From contig DAOPBR010000018.1 of NCBI GenBank assembly GCA_035395685.1, positions 1-48,404 on the forward strand: a stretch of 48,404 nt of DNA, written 5' to 3'. Below the pieces are notes generated by a model. That model was not told the origin of the DNA, did no database searches, and worked only from the letters and a program-made list of their open reading frames with translations. Position 1 is the stretch's first letter. Every line of letters begins with the position of its first letter. Below are positions 25,099 to 33,419 of the stretch, one piece after another. Position numbers and translations under genes: made by a program. The stretch comes from JAKJGA01 sp029554345 (GTDB lineage: Bacteria > Spirochaetota > UBA4802 > JAFGJZ01).

Positions 25099-26268
25099 AT
25101 GAGAGTCTATCTGGATAACAATGCAACTACACCTTTGCATCCCGATGTGATTAAGGCTATAACGGATTTTTTGCCGTATTACGGAAATCCGAGTTCTCTT
25201 CATGAAACAGGCCGCGACGCAAAGGAGAAATTATATAGCTCGATCAATTCCATCTCAGAATTTTTCGGGTGCCCCAGAGAAGACATGATCATTACCTCAT
25301 GCGCTTCAGAATCGAATAATATCATTCTGAAATCGTTTATGAATAAGAAATATGATTTCAGACCTCATATAATTATTTCCGCTATTGAGCATCCGGCGAT
25401 TCTTGAAACTGCGAAATATCTTGAGAGCAACGGATTCGATCTTTCTCTCGCGCCGGTAAATGAGGACGGTGTTGTTGAAATTGAAACTATTAAGAATTTA
25501 ATCAAAAAAGAAACGGTTTTAATTTCTGTGATGTGGGTCAATAATGAAATTGGAACTGTTCAGCCAGTTGAAGAGATAGGCCGTCTTGCTAAAGAAAAAA
25601 ATATATTTTTCCATGTAGATGCGGTTCAGGCTGCTGGAAGCATTCCTATTTCTTTTAAGGATTTGCCATTTGATTCAGCATCGATTTCGGCTCATAAGAT
25701 GTACGCGCCGAAAGGAATCGGACTTCTTTATGTAAAAAATTTCGCTAAAAGAAAAAAAGAACTCACTCCTTTGATTCACGGCGGACATCAGGAAGGCGGA
25801 TTCCGTGCCGGTACAGAAAACACAATAGGTATTGCGGCTTTCGGCGCGGCATGTTCTGCGTTGTCAAAAGAAATGGAAAAGAATCATGCGCAGGAAGAAA
25901 AGATACGTGATCATTTTGAAGACCGTGTTCAGAAAGAAATTCCGCATATAATTATCAACGGAAAGAATTCAAAGAGAAAGGTTTCAACTTCTAACATCAC
26001 TTTCAAGTATATTGAAGGTGAGTCAATTCTTCTTCGTCTGGATCTTCATGGAATTTCTGTTTCTACAGGAAGCGCGTGTTCAACCGGCTCACTTGATCCT
26101 TCTCATGTTATTATGGCTCTGTCTGACGATAAGGAAAGAGCTCATGGTTCTATCCGTTTCAGCTTCGGAAGAGAAAACACTATGGCGGATGCTGATTATA
26201 CGGTTGATAAACTGAAGGAAACTGTTGCTTTTCTCAGGAGCATCAGTCCTCTTTATAAGGGGGAATGA
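25099..26268 (+). CDS. nifS: Cysteine desulfurase NifS/IscS type
   Basis: A 389-residue PLP enzyme that takes sulfur from cysteine and hands it to the scaffold. Visible marks are YLDNNATTPLHPDV, SCASESNN, the PLP-supporting HVDAVQAAGS, the Schiff-base Lys in SAHKMYAPKGIG, and the mobile-loop cysteine in STGSACSTGSLDPSHV. The start follows the nifU stop by 1 nt. The end overlaps hisI by 4 nt (ATGA), so the four genes from nifU to gmhB form one tight transcription unit. Confidence 0.96.
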   Translation: MRVYLDNNATTPLHPDVIKAITDFLPYYGNPSSLHETGRDAKEKLYSSINSISEFFGCPREDMIITSCASESNNIILKSFMNKKYDFRPHIIISAIEHPAILETAKYLESNGFDLSLAPVNEDGVVEIETIKNLIKKETVLISVMWVNNEIGTVQPVEEIGRLAKEKNIFFHVDAVQAAGSIPISFKDLPFDSASISAHKMYAPKGIGLLYVKNFAKRKKELTPLIHGGHQEGGFRAGTENTIGIAAFGAACSALSKEMEKNHAQEEKIRDHFEDRVQKEIPHIIINGKNSKRKVSTSNITFKYIEGESILLRLDLHGISVSTGSACSTGSLDPSHVIMALSDDKERAHGSIRFSFGRENTMADADYTVDKLKETVAFLRSISPLYKGE

Positions 26269-26642
26269 TGAAACCTGATTTTTCAAAAACAGGATTGATT
26301 CCGGTGATTGCACAGGATTTCGAGACTCGTGAAGTTCTGATGCTTGCGTATATGAACGAAGAAGCATGGAACATGACTATTGAAAAAGGTTATGCCTGTT
26401 ATTTCAGCAGATCGCGGAATAAGATATGGATGAAAGGCGAATCATCCGGTCATACTCAGCGCGTCATAGAAATTATGATAGATTGTGATCTTGACACTGT
26501 TCTTCTGCTTGTCGAGCAAAACGGCGGAGCTGCGTGTCATGAAGGATATAAAAGCTGTTTTTTCCGTTCTGTCAAAGACGGTGAGGTTGTTATTAATCAA
26601 AAAAGAGTTAAAGATCCGGAAGAAATTTATGGAAAGAAATGA
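26265..26642 (+). CDS. hisI: Phosphoribosyl-AMP cyclohydrolase
   Basis: A 125-residue enzyme of histidine biosynthesis that opens the purine ring of phosphoribosyl-AMP. The family's metal-site motifs are present: DCDLDTVLLLVEQNGGAACH and EGYKSCFFR, plus YFSRSRNKIWMKGESSGHTQ. The HisE pyrophosphohydrolase domain is not fused. No other his gene is in the window, so the pathway genes are scattered. An AAGGGGGA ribosome site lies in the end of nifS; the two adjacent ATG codons (26265, 26268) cannot be told apart. Confidence 0.95.
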   Translation: MMKPDFSKTGLIPVIAQDFETREVLMLAYMNEEAWNMTIEKGYACYFSRSRNKIWMKGESSGHTQRVIEIMIDCDLDTVLLLVEQNGGAACHEGYKSCFFRSVKDGEVVINQKRVKDPEEIYGKK

Positions 26643-27189
26643 TCTGCGTCCGGCAGTGTTTCTTGACCGCGACGGTTTATTGATCGATGATAGAGGATTT
26701 ATCGGCGATATTTCTGATGTCTTCTTTTATGATTTTACTTTTGAATCCCTTAAAAAACTTCAGAATCATTTTGAATTATTTATAGTAACAAATCAGAGCG
26801 GAATAGGTAAAGGAGTTACGACAGCTGAACAGGTAAAAACCGTTAATGATTATGTTTTAAGAGTACTTTATGATTACGGAATTATTATCCGGGAATTATT
26901 CGTTTGTCCCCATGATTTCGGAGAAAACTGTGGCTGCAGAAAACCTTCTCCTTACTTTGCTTACATCGCGCGTGATAAATACGGAATTGATTTATCCGAA
27001 TCTTATATGATTGGAGATCATAAGTCAGATGCAGAATTCGCACGGAATTTCGGCGGGCGCGGTATTTATGTTCTCACCGGTCATGGAGAAAGTCACAGGG
27101 ATGAAATCACTGAATATCCGGTAAAGCCATCCCTTAAAGAAGCAGTTGAATTAATCCTTTCCGAAATTAAGCCTGACAGGCTCCTTTGA
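26629..27189 (+). CDS. gmhB: HAD phosphatase, GmhB (heptose bisphosphate phosphatase) type
   Basis: A 186-residue HAD-superfamily phosphatase. Motif I is FLDRDGLLIDD, motif II VTNQSGIGKG, and motif III GDHKSDAEFARNFGG. The zinc loop CPHDFGENCGCRKPSP is typical of GmhB and of the HisB N-domain. GmhB removes a phosphate from heptose bisphosphate for LPS core synthesis. Lying behind hisI, a histidinol-phosphatase role is a real alternative. The long open frame starts at 26485, but the conserved protein starts at the ATG at 26629, 14 nt inside hisI. Its 3' end overlaps the opposite-strand gene by 39 nt. Confidence 0.85.
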   Translation: MERNDLRPAVFLDRDGLLIDDRGFIGDISDVFFYDFTFESLKKLQNHFELFIVTNQSGIGKGVTTAEQVKTVNDYVLRVLYDYGIIIRELFVCPHDFGENCGCRKPSPYFAYIARDKYGIDLSESYMIGDHKSDAEFARNFGGRGIYVLTGHGESHRDEITEYPVKPSLKEAVELILSEIKPDRLL

Positions 27190-28107
27190 TATTTCCGGCG
27201 GAAATATCATTATTGCATATCCTTCAACCTTGAAGTCTCTTTTCTTTTCATCAAAAAGAGAAATCAGCGCTTTATGAAAAGACCTCGTGTTAAAATCATT
27301 CCCCATTCTGGCTTTTGATATCTGTCCTTCATTGAGAAGAAGATCCGTTTGACCGGATATAAATGAAATGTTGTTATATTTTACATTATAATGAATGGAA
27401 TCGATATTAACTTTACCCCTGGATTTATTTTCTATAATTACATCAAAATTGAGGGATATTAAAAGATCCAGATCAGTTAAATCTTTTGCGGCTTCTTCAT
27501 TCTGCTTTCCCGCGAATAATCCCAAAATACGTACAAGAGCGAGAGGTGATTTTTTTGCTTTTACTAATGCCTTTGAAACAGCCTCTTTTGTAGGAAATAC
27601 AAGACTGAAATTTTTGAATGAAACCTCAGGTTTAAGTGCCGGAATTATTTTTTCAGTTGTGTATGAAAGCATGACTGTTTCAGGAAGACCGGGGATATCA
27701 GGAAGTTTGATGTCGACAACAGTTATTATTTTTACTGTTAGATCGTCTTTGTCCATGTAATTGGTAGATGCTTTGTCAAGTTCCGCCCATTTAAGTTTAA
27801 CTTTGAATGAGGTCTTCATTGTTTCTCCGCCTCGAATATTCAAAGGAGAATTGTTGACGGTGTATACAAGACGCTCATTCTCAACATAGGTTTCCATTAT
27901 CGCCTTGTTAATATCTACACTCAGTATATATGGATTGTTGATAGACATATCTATTTTGAGAGTAATTGACGAAAGAGATACCGAGTCGATAGAAACTTTG
28001 TCGATTTTAGCTAACGGGCGTTTTTTTGCCTCACCGTTCACTGTGAAACAAGAAGAAAATATTGCGGTGGTTATAAGAAGAACGGATAATTTTGAGAAAT
28101 ATTTCAT
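27151..28107 (-). CDS. Lipoprotein with two LEA/WHy-type domains
   Basis: A 318-residue lipoprotein: signal IFSSCFTV with the lipidated Cys at about residue 20. Two related beta-sandwich domains follow. The first contains VSLSSITLKIDMSINNPYILSVDINKA and the second LDLLISLNFDVIIENKSRGKVNIDSI. Each has the pattern of a strand, a conserved Asn-Pro or Asn-Lys turn, then SPLN or SGQ, as in LEA14/WHy proteins. WHy domains occur in desiccation-response and envelope proteins; the role here is unknown. The 3' end runs 39 nt into gmhB on the other strand. GGAGAT precedes the ATG. Confidence 0.75.
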   Translation of the reverse strand: MKYFSKLSVLLITTAIFSSCFTVNGEAKKRPLAKIDKVSIDSVSLSSITLKIDMSINNPYILSVDINKAIMETYVENERLVYTVNNSPLNIRGGETMKTSFKVKLKWAELDKASTNYMDKDDLTVKIITVVDIKLPDIPGLPETVMLSYTTEKIIPALKPEVSFKNFSLVFPTKEAVSKALVKAKKSPLALVRILGLFAGKQNEEAAKDLTDLDLLISLNFDVIIENKSRGKVNIDSIHYNVKYNNISFISGQTDLLLNEGQISKARMGNDFNTRSFHKALISLFDEKKRDFKVEGYAIMIFPPEISKEPVRLNFGKD

Positions 28108-28244
28108 ACTATCTCCGGTAAAATCAGGATTAACGAATATTTGATTTATATAATTTTAAACCGTTCAGTCAAATATAATTTACAGAATATATCATAAAAC
28201 ATAATTGAAACCTGAATTAAAAATAGTTATTAAGGGAGTTTGTC

Positions 28245-29045
28245 GTGTTGTCGAATCAGATTGATATATGCCGGAAGGCATTTGCCGAATATGTAGAAAG
28301 AAAACTTCATTCTGCCGGAAAGATGCAGGACAACTCCTTTATCATAGAAAATATGCTCCTGAAACTCCATCACTCAATGAGAGTCTGCGGAATAGCAAAA
28401 AGAATTTCTAATCAGGAAACTTTTTCGGATAATGATAAGAAAGTCTCTTACCTATGCGCACTATTTCATGATATAGGAAGATTTGATCAATTTATAAAAT
28501 TTAAAACATTTCTTGATTCAAAATCGGTTAATCATGCCGAGTTCGGTTATGAAATTCTTGTGAATTCAGATGTCCTTGAAGGAGTTGATACTGAAATCCG
28601 AAGAATTGTAGTTAATTGCACAAGGCTTCATAACCGTCAGAATATTCCCGATGAAACAGATCCTCAATTGCGAAGATTTGTAAATATTACACGTGATGCA
28701 GATAAAATCGATATTCTTGAATTGTTCTGCAATTATCATTTGTCGCGGGCAAAAATTAAAAATGAAGCTCTTGAACTTGATCTTCCTGATACAAGCGGGT
28801 TTAATTCTGAAATTGTTGATTTGATTTATGAGAAAAAGACAATTTCTAATAGTTTACGGAAAAATTATAATGATATGAAGCTGATTCATCTGGCTTGGGT
28901 TTTTGATTTAAATTACCGTGAATCTTTTAGAACAATTAAAAGGCGAAGAACTATTGAAAGGTTTTCGGAATTTCTTCCGCGAGACACTAAAATTGCAGAA
29001 GTAATAACATTTGTACATGAATATGTTAGTCTAAAAACAGATTAG
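28245..29045 (+). CDS. HD-domain phosphohydrolase
   Basis: A 266-residue HD-superfamily protein. The metal ligands are visible: His in LKLHHSMRVCGIA, the His-Asp pair in LCALFHDIGRFDQF and the Asp in ITRDADKIDILEL. NHAEFGYEIL and NCTRLHNR supply further histidines. Such proteins hydrolyse nucleotides or cyclic nucleotides; the substrate is not evident. The start is GTG with GGGAG 7 nt upstream. Confidence 0.88.
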   Translation: MLSNQIDICRKAFAEYVERKLHSAGKMQDNSFIIENMLLKLHHSMRVCGIAKRISNQETFSDNDKKVSYLCALFHDIGRFDQFIKFKTFLDSKSVNHAEFGYEILVNSDVLEGVDTEIRRIVVNCTRLHNRQNIPDETDPQLRRFVNITRDADKIDILELFCNYHLSRAKIKNEALELDLPDTSGFNSEIVDLIYEKKTISNSLRKNYNDMKLIHLAWVFDLNYRESFRTIKRRRTIERFSEFLPRDTKIAEVITFVHEYVSLKTD

Positions 29046-29109
29046 TATATTCATAATTTTCTTGTTTTTATTAAGAGGATACTTTATAAATATACAAAAG
29101 GGGGAATTT

Positions 29110-29367
29110 ATGAAAGTATTATTTTCGGTCTGCGCATTTCTTTTGACGGTGTCTCTTTTCTCTGCGAATCTTGTTAATAAGGATTCCAAGAAATATGATA
29201 TCGAAGTTAAAACAGTAGGAACTACTCATACTTCTATCAACGGCAGTACTACTCAGATGGGCGGAGCTCCTGACGGTGCTGAAATTAAGATCAAAGATAC
29301 AGGTTCTAAAATAAAAGTAAGCGGAAGTAAGGATGTTGTCATAAAAGACGGCAAGCTTTCACAGTAA
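29110..29367 (+). CDS. Small secreted protein
   Basis: An 85-residue protein with a signal peptide (MKVLFSVCAFLLTVSLFSA, cut near residue 19) and a short polar, strand-rich remainder containing KVSGSKDVVIKDGKLSQ. No family is recognised. The frame opens at 29062, but GGGGG at 29100-29104 supports the ATG at 29110. It is followed at once by a good terminator, which supports a real, possibly abundant, product. Confidence 0.65.
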   Translation: MKVLFSVCAFLLTVSLFSANLVNKDSKKYDIEVKTVGTTHTSINGSTTQMGGAPDGAEIKIKDTGSKIKVSGSKDVVIKDGKLSQ

Positions 29368-29375
29368 TGTGTTTC

Positions 29376-29398
29376 GGCCGCCATGTGCGGCCTTTTTT
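29376..29398 (+). terminator. Rho-independent terminator
   Basis: GGCCGC (29376-29381), loop CATGT, GCGGCC (29387-29392), then six T. Confidence 0.88.
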
Positions 29399-29439
29399 GT
29401 ATTGATATTCCGGGATTAATTTAGTTAATTGACAGAAGT

Positions 29440-29703
29440 ATGGAATTTGCACTTATAGAAGTAAGCGTTCAGCCGAAATCATCAAAAAGCATAATAGTAA
29501 AAACTGAAAAGGGTTTAAAAGCATATTTAAATTCACCTCCTGTTGACGGCAAAGCAAATGCCGAGTGTATTCGATTGTTTTCTGAAACATTGAAAATTGC
29601 CAAGAGCAGAATTTCAGTAATCAAAGGCGAGAAATCAAAAAAGAAAATATTGAAGATAGAAGGTTTATCAAAAAATGCAGCGGAGTCTATTCTTCTTGGA
29701 TGA
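29440..29703 (+). CDS. DUF167 / YggU-family protein
   Basis: An 87-residue protein that matches DUF167 throughout: VSVQPKSSKSIIVKTEKGLKAYLNSPPVDGKAN, then ECIRLFSETLKIAKSRISVIKGEKSKKK. The family is small, soluble and widespread, and its function is not established. There is no Shine-Dalgarno; TTGATA (29402) and TTAATT (29425) place the predicted transcript start within a few bases of the ATG. It converges with the sensor-kinase gene, with 1 nt between the stops. Confidence 0.92.
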   Translation: MEFALIEVSVQPKSSKSIIVKTEKGLKAYLNSPPVDGKANAECIRLFSETLKIAKSRISVIKGEKSKKKILKIEGLSKNAAESILLG

Positions 29704-29704
29704 T

Positions 29705-31429
29705 TTACTTCTGAAGGAGTTTTGCTATTGCTTTGCTGAGAGGCGACAGTCTGAAAGGTTTTTTGATAAATCCCGTATTTTTTGACATAAGAAGTTCGTC
29801 AAGTGAAGCATCTCTTGAAAATCCGGATGTAAACAGAACTTTAACTTCCGGGTTTATTTCGAGAAGTTTTTTATAAACATCGATTCCGTTCTGATTGGGC
29901 ATTATTAAATCAAGAATTACAGCTGCAATTCTGTTTTTTTCTGCACGGTAAATATTTATTCCTCGTAGACCTTCATCTGACATTAATGCGCTGTAGCCTA
30001 GATAAAGAAGCTGTTCATAGGCGGTTTTACGGATAATATCTTCATCATCTATAAGAAGCAGACAATCGTTTCCGTATATAAGATTGTCGGTTTCAGCAGA
30101 TATTTTTCCGACATCAGTTTTAAGAACAGGAAAATAAATTCGAAAAGATGTTCCTTTTCCTTTTTCGCTGAAGACGTTTATGGTACCGTTTAGATTTTTG
30201 ACATTTCCGAATACTGTTGAAAGTCCGAGTCCTTGATGATTAGAATCAGTTTTTGTTGAAAAGAATGGATCAAATATTTTATCGATTATGTTTTTATCTA
30301 TGCCGCTTCCAGTGTCGCTTATATCAACCTCTATGTAATCTCCCGGTGTAACTTTGTGAACACATGTTTTAATATAAGTCTCATCTAGAAATACATTTTC
30401 TGTTGATATTGAAATACTTCCGCCTTCAGGCATTGATTCTTTTGAATTTACACAGATATTCAATAATATGCTCTGCAATGAAGGAGAGTCTGCAAGGACG
30501 TAAGGATCATTTGATTTAAAGTTTGTGTTGATTACGATATTATTTCTAGAAATACGGCTGAGAGTCGTTGATATGTCTTTTAAAGAATCATTTAAATCTG
30601 TTTTGATTTTTGCCGAATCTGTTTTACGTGAAAAAGCCATAAGCTTCCCGACAAGTTCTGAAGCTTTTTCTGATCCGTCTATAATTAGATTAACATATTC
30701 CTTATAGGGCGAATTTTGCGGCAGCTGAGTCAAAAGCATGTCAGCATTGCCCATTATTCCGCCAAGCATATTGTTGAAATCATGAGCAATACCCCCTGAA
30801 AGCTGTGCTAAAATGTCCATTTTCTCGGATTGGTTTAACTGCTGCTCAAGATTTTTTCTTTCAGTTATATCCAAAGCAAGACCAAGAACTCCGGTAATTT
30901 TTCCAGATGAAGTTTTCAACGGTATTTTAGAAATTAAAATTGTTGATATGTTTCCGTCTGAACTTCTGAGAGGTTCTTCTATGTTGATTATCGGTTTTCC
31001 GCTGGTAACAACAGCTTCGTCCATTTTTATATAAGCTATCCGGTCATCATTTCTCCACGGAAGTTCATTGTCTGTTTTTCCGATTATTGATTCCGGAGAA
31101 TTAAGACCTGTTATTTCCGCAAAACTTTTGCTGCATCCCCGGTATATTCCGGATACATCTTTCCAGAAAATGTAATGAGGTACATTTAATAGAATGTCAT
31201 TGAGAATATTTGTTTTTTCAATGAGCGTTTTTTCAGATTTTTTCTGCTTTAGTATAATGATAATAGCGCATACATTCAAGATTAAAGAAGCGCAAAATAT
31301 TAATGCTGCTAGTAGTGTGTTTTGAGAAATGAAATCCCCGGAAATAAAAGGGGGATCATTCTCAATTGAGAAGAGTGGTGTATGGCTTATTATAAAAAAT
31401 ATTACTGAAAATACTATTGATCTTAACAT
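29705..31429 (-). CDS. Hybrid sensor histidine kinase with C-terminal receiver
   Basis: A 574-residue protein. A signal/anchor (1-20) and a second hydrophobic segment (about 38-60) leave only ~18 residues outside, so sensing is probably cytoplasmic. A PAS domain follows (about 72-192, ending VLGLALDITERK). The phosphoacceptor His216 lies in SGGIAHDFNNML. The ATPase domain has ICVNSKES, DISDTGSGID and HQGLGLSTVFG. The receiver has CLLLIDDED, the phospho-Asp in AVILDLIMPNQNG, and FIKKPF. No output regulator is adjacent. A TTGATT/TACAAT promoter (17-nt spacer) ends 6 nt before the ATG, and there is no ribosome site, which suggests a leaderless message. Confidence 0.93.
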   Translation of the reverse strand: MLRSIVFSVIFFIISHTPLFSIENDPPFISGDFISQNTLLAALIFCASLILNVCAIIIILKQKKSEKTLIEKTNILNDILLNVPHYIFWKDVSGIYRGCSKSFAEITGLNSPESIIGKTDNELPWRNDDRIAYIKMDEAVVTSGKPIINIEEPLRSSDGNISTILISKIPLKTSSGKITGVLGLALDITERKNLEQQLNQSEKMDILAQLSGGIAHDFNNMLGGIMGNADMLLTQLPQNSPYKEYVNLIIDGSEKASELVGKLMAFSRKTDSAKIKTDLNDSLKDISTTLSRISRNNIVINTNFKSNDPYVLADSPSLQSILLNICVNSKESMPEGGSISISTENVFLDETYIKTCVHKVTPGDYIEVDISDTGSGIDKNIIDKIFDPFFSTKTDSNHQGLGLSTVFGNVKNLNGTINVFSEKGKGTSFRIYFPVLKTDVGKISAETDNLIYGNDCLLLIDDEDIIRKTAYEQLLYLGYSALMSDEGLRGINIYRAEKNRIAAVILDLIMPNQNGIDVYKKLLEINPEVKVLFTSGFSRDASLDELLMSKNTGFIKKPFRLSPLSKAIAKLLQK

Positions 31430-31435
31430 TATATG

Positions 31436-31464
31436 ATTGTAATAGATAATGAAGCATTAATCAA
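31436..31464 (-). promoter_or_regulatory. Promoter of the hybrid kinase
   Basis: Minus-strand TTGATT (31464-31459) and TACAAT (31441-31436), 17 nt apart. The -35 lies inside one arm of the hairpin at 31451-31491. Confidence 0.6.
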
Positions 31465-31491
31465 ATGAAAAACATCATTGATTAATGCTTC
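31451..31491 (-). terminator. Long hairpin after the CesT/YbjN-like gene
   Basis: A perfect 14-bp stem, GAAGCATTAATCAA (31451-31464) with TTGATTAATGCTTC (31478-31491), loop 13 nt. It starts 9 nt after the stop of the gene at 31501. There is no T run, so its terminator function is uncertain. Confidence 0.5.
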
Positions 31492-31500
31492 TAAGAAATT

Positions 31501-31905
31501 TTAGTTTTTATCTCTACCGGTAAGTTCTTCTTCAAGTTCGTCAGCTTTTGCGGCGATATAGAAAAGAGATTTGATGAAACGTTCCGGTTCGCAGTTTTTT
31601 AACAGCATGGAACTTCTTAAGATAAGCGATTTGCCAGTAAGAGCAATCGCTCCGTATTCTAGAGTTGCGTTCGTTTTCAGTGCGAATTTATAAAGCTCGG
31701 CAGAATCTTCTTTTAGTCCAGCAATTGCCGAATAATAGTGAATAACTCTGTCTCCTGATTCATCTTTTGCAAGAGAGATTAAAACTTCCTGAGCTCTGTT
31801 GTTGTCAAAGTCAATTTTTGTGGAGTAATGTCCTTCCTCAGTTTTGTGGAACTTGATTTTAAGTTCCGATGCTATTGCCGCTATAAATCCGTCAAAAACC
31901 TGCAT
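31501..31905 (-). CDS. CesT/YbjN-like fold protein, possible chaperone
   Basis: A 134-residue acidic protein. Its plan is a helix (VFDGFIAAIASELKI), strands (HYSTKIDFDN, EVLISLAKD, RVIHYYSAIAG), a helix and ALKTNATLEYGAIALTGKSLILRSSML, then two helices rich in Glu. The N-x-x-L-x-x-G-x-x-A-L-x-G-x-x-L pattern is shared by CesT-type secretion chaperones and YbjN proteins. It lies 8 nt downstream of a flagellin-like gene in one operon, which makes a chaperone role for that protein plausible. This is inference; there is no clear family assignment. Confidence 0.55.
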   Translation of the reverse strand: MQVFDGFIAAIASELKIKFHKTEEGHYSTKIDFDNNRAQEVLISLAKDESGDRVIHYYSAIAGLKEDSAELYKFALKTNATLEYGAIALTGKSLILRSSMLLKNCEPERFIKSLFYIAAKADELEEELTGRDKN

Positions 31906-31913
31906 GATTGCTC

Positions 31914-32528
31914 CTATATGAGTGAATTTAAATTTGCCTGGTTGATATTACCCTGTGCCGTTAATGCCGAAACAGGACTGCTTTTTATGAACGATATTGC
32001 GTAATCCATTGATTTGTCGATGTTCTCATTTACAGGAATCTGCTGTTCATAATAATTTGCGTTTGCAGCTAAATTCTGATTTGTTTCCGCCAGGTTGTTA
32101 TTAATTTCGGACATTTTATCAAAGTCAAGTTTTGACTGAAGCATTTCCCGCATAGTTGAAATGTCTTCTTTTGCAAGAGCAAGATTGTCCTGAGTCTGCG
32201 GATTGAATGGCGGAATGGTAATTTTTGGACCGAACTGACCAAGCTGATTGCCGATGTCTGAAATTTCTGTGTTAATCTCCTGTCTGCTGGTATCACCGGT
32301 TATAATCGTTTCCGAAGCCATATTCATCAATCTTGACGATACTGAAAGAGCCTGGCTTACTATTGCCTGAGCCTTTTGGATGATCATGAAAGCGTCCATA
32401 ATGCTCCTTCCGGACGACATCATCGGCTGTTCGGCTCTTTGAGGTTGTTCAATTCTAATCTGACGGGATGTACTGCGGTTTGCCCTAACCGCGGCATCAT
32501 TCTGCAGATGCACACCTTCTATCTTCAT
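31914..32528 (-). CDS. Flagellin-like protein, minimal
   Basis: A 204-residue helical protein without a signal peptide. The C-terminal end (SPVSALTAQGNINQANLNSLI, in the last 21 residues) has the spacing of a flagellin D0 helix (L-x-Q-x-x-x-x-L-x-Q-A-N). The segment around residues 42-95 (IMDAFMIIQKAQAIVSQAL, then TSRQEINTEISDIGNQ) resembles the flagellin N-terminal D1 helix, in which D-x-x-x-I-x-x-E-I is conserved. The usual MIINHN start and a D2/D3 region are missing. It could be an accessory filament or hook-junction type protein, or a secreted substrate. GGGAGGGA precedes the ATG. The relation is a pattern-level inference. Confidence 0.5.
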   Translation of the reverse strand: MKIEGVHLQNDAAVRANRSTSRQIRIEQPQRAEQPMMSSGRSIMDAFMIIQKAQAIVSQALSVSSRLMNMASETIITGDTSRQEINTEISDIGNQLGQFGPKITIPPFNPQTQDNLALAKEDISTMREMLQSKLDFDKMSEINNNLAETNQNLAANANYYEQQIPVNENIDKSMDYAISFIKSSPVSALTAQGNINQANLNSLI

Positions 32529-32610
32529 GGTTCCCTCCCTGAAAACAACATGAACAAGATAATTTAATAGAAATTCGGCTTCATGTCAATTACTTTAAGA
32601 ATTTGGATAA

Positions 32611-33411
32611 CTATCCGAAATAACCGGATATTCTTGAATAAATATATTCCGGGCGGCGGTTTAGATGTTTGCCGAAAACCATTCGATGTAATCTTTCACG
32701 TTTCTCAAAGCCTTGAGATAATGCATAATTTATTGCTGGAGTATTAGTTTCCGGGACAGTAATTCTTTTGGGATTCTTGTATTTTAAAAGAGAGATTCCT
32801 GTTTCAGCATTAATGGCTGTAATCAGGCCTTCTCCAAGAGAAGGAATGAAATATCCGGATAGGGATCCGTTTCTGGTACAAATAAAGCTTTCTGAAAGCT
32901 GATTCTGAAGAACTTTTGTTCTATTTTCACCGCTTGCTGTTGCATCGAGAGAATAGATTTCATCCCGGTATTTTTCGTTAAAAGGAATAATTCCGCAGTC
33001 AGGGGTTTGTAATTTATTTTCAGAATTTCTTTCAAAGCTCAGATACTCTTCGGTTTTTACAAATCCGTATTTTTGATACATTGAAAATCCTTCATCGGAA
33101 GCAATTAAAGAAACTGTCTGAATATTCTTTTCTTTAAGGAAATTTATCAGGTGGGATACGATCATTGATCCGAAACCGTTTCTTCTGTACTTAGGATGAA
33201 CTATGATATGACCAAGCCATGCTGTTCTATCAAGAATGATTGCACATCCGCTTCCTGCTATTTCATTATTTATGTTAAGCACGAAAGGAAAACAGAAATC
33301 AGATGTGCAGTAAAATTTAAAGACAGTCAAGATATCTGACCAGCCTTCCGGCTGTAGAATTCTGATATTATCGAGTTCAGCGTTATTTATTTTGCTGATC
33401 GAAATTCTCAT
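32611..33411 (-). CDS. GNAT acetyltransferase with Acetyltransf_18-like C-domain
   Basis: A 266-residue protein. The N-terminal GNAT domain (about 1-130) contains the acetyl-CoA loop VHPKYRRNGFGSMIVSHL and the strand-helix SLIASDEGFSMYQKYGFVKT. The C-terminal half has the GESMAR-like pattern LITAINAETGISLL, then VPETNTPAINYALSQGFEKRERLHRMVFGK, seen in the tandem YitH/Acetyltransf_18 type. The substrate is unknown. The ATG follows an AGG-ending purine stretch, and the gene starts 8 nt after the hydrolase gene, so they share a transcript. Confidence 0.88.
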   Translation of the reverse strand: MRISISKINNAELDNIRILQPEGWSDILTVFKFYCTSDFCFPFVLNINNEIAGSGCAIILDRTAWLGHIIVHPKYRRNGFGSMIVSHLINFLKEKNIQTVSLIASDEGFSMYQKYGFVKTEEYLSFERNSENKLQTPDCGIIPFNEKYRDEIYSLDATASGENRTKVLQNQLSESFICTRNGSLSGYFIPSLGEGLITAINAETGISLLKYKNPKRITVPETNTPAINYALSQGFEKRERLHRMVFGKHLNRRPEYIYSRISGYFG

Positions 33412-33419
33412 CCTGAATC

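Noticed and set aside
24459..26268. Nitrogen fixation cluster suggested by nifU and nifS names
   Set aside because: No nitrogenase genes are present; NifU/NifS-type proteins serve general Fe-S assembly in many bacteria.
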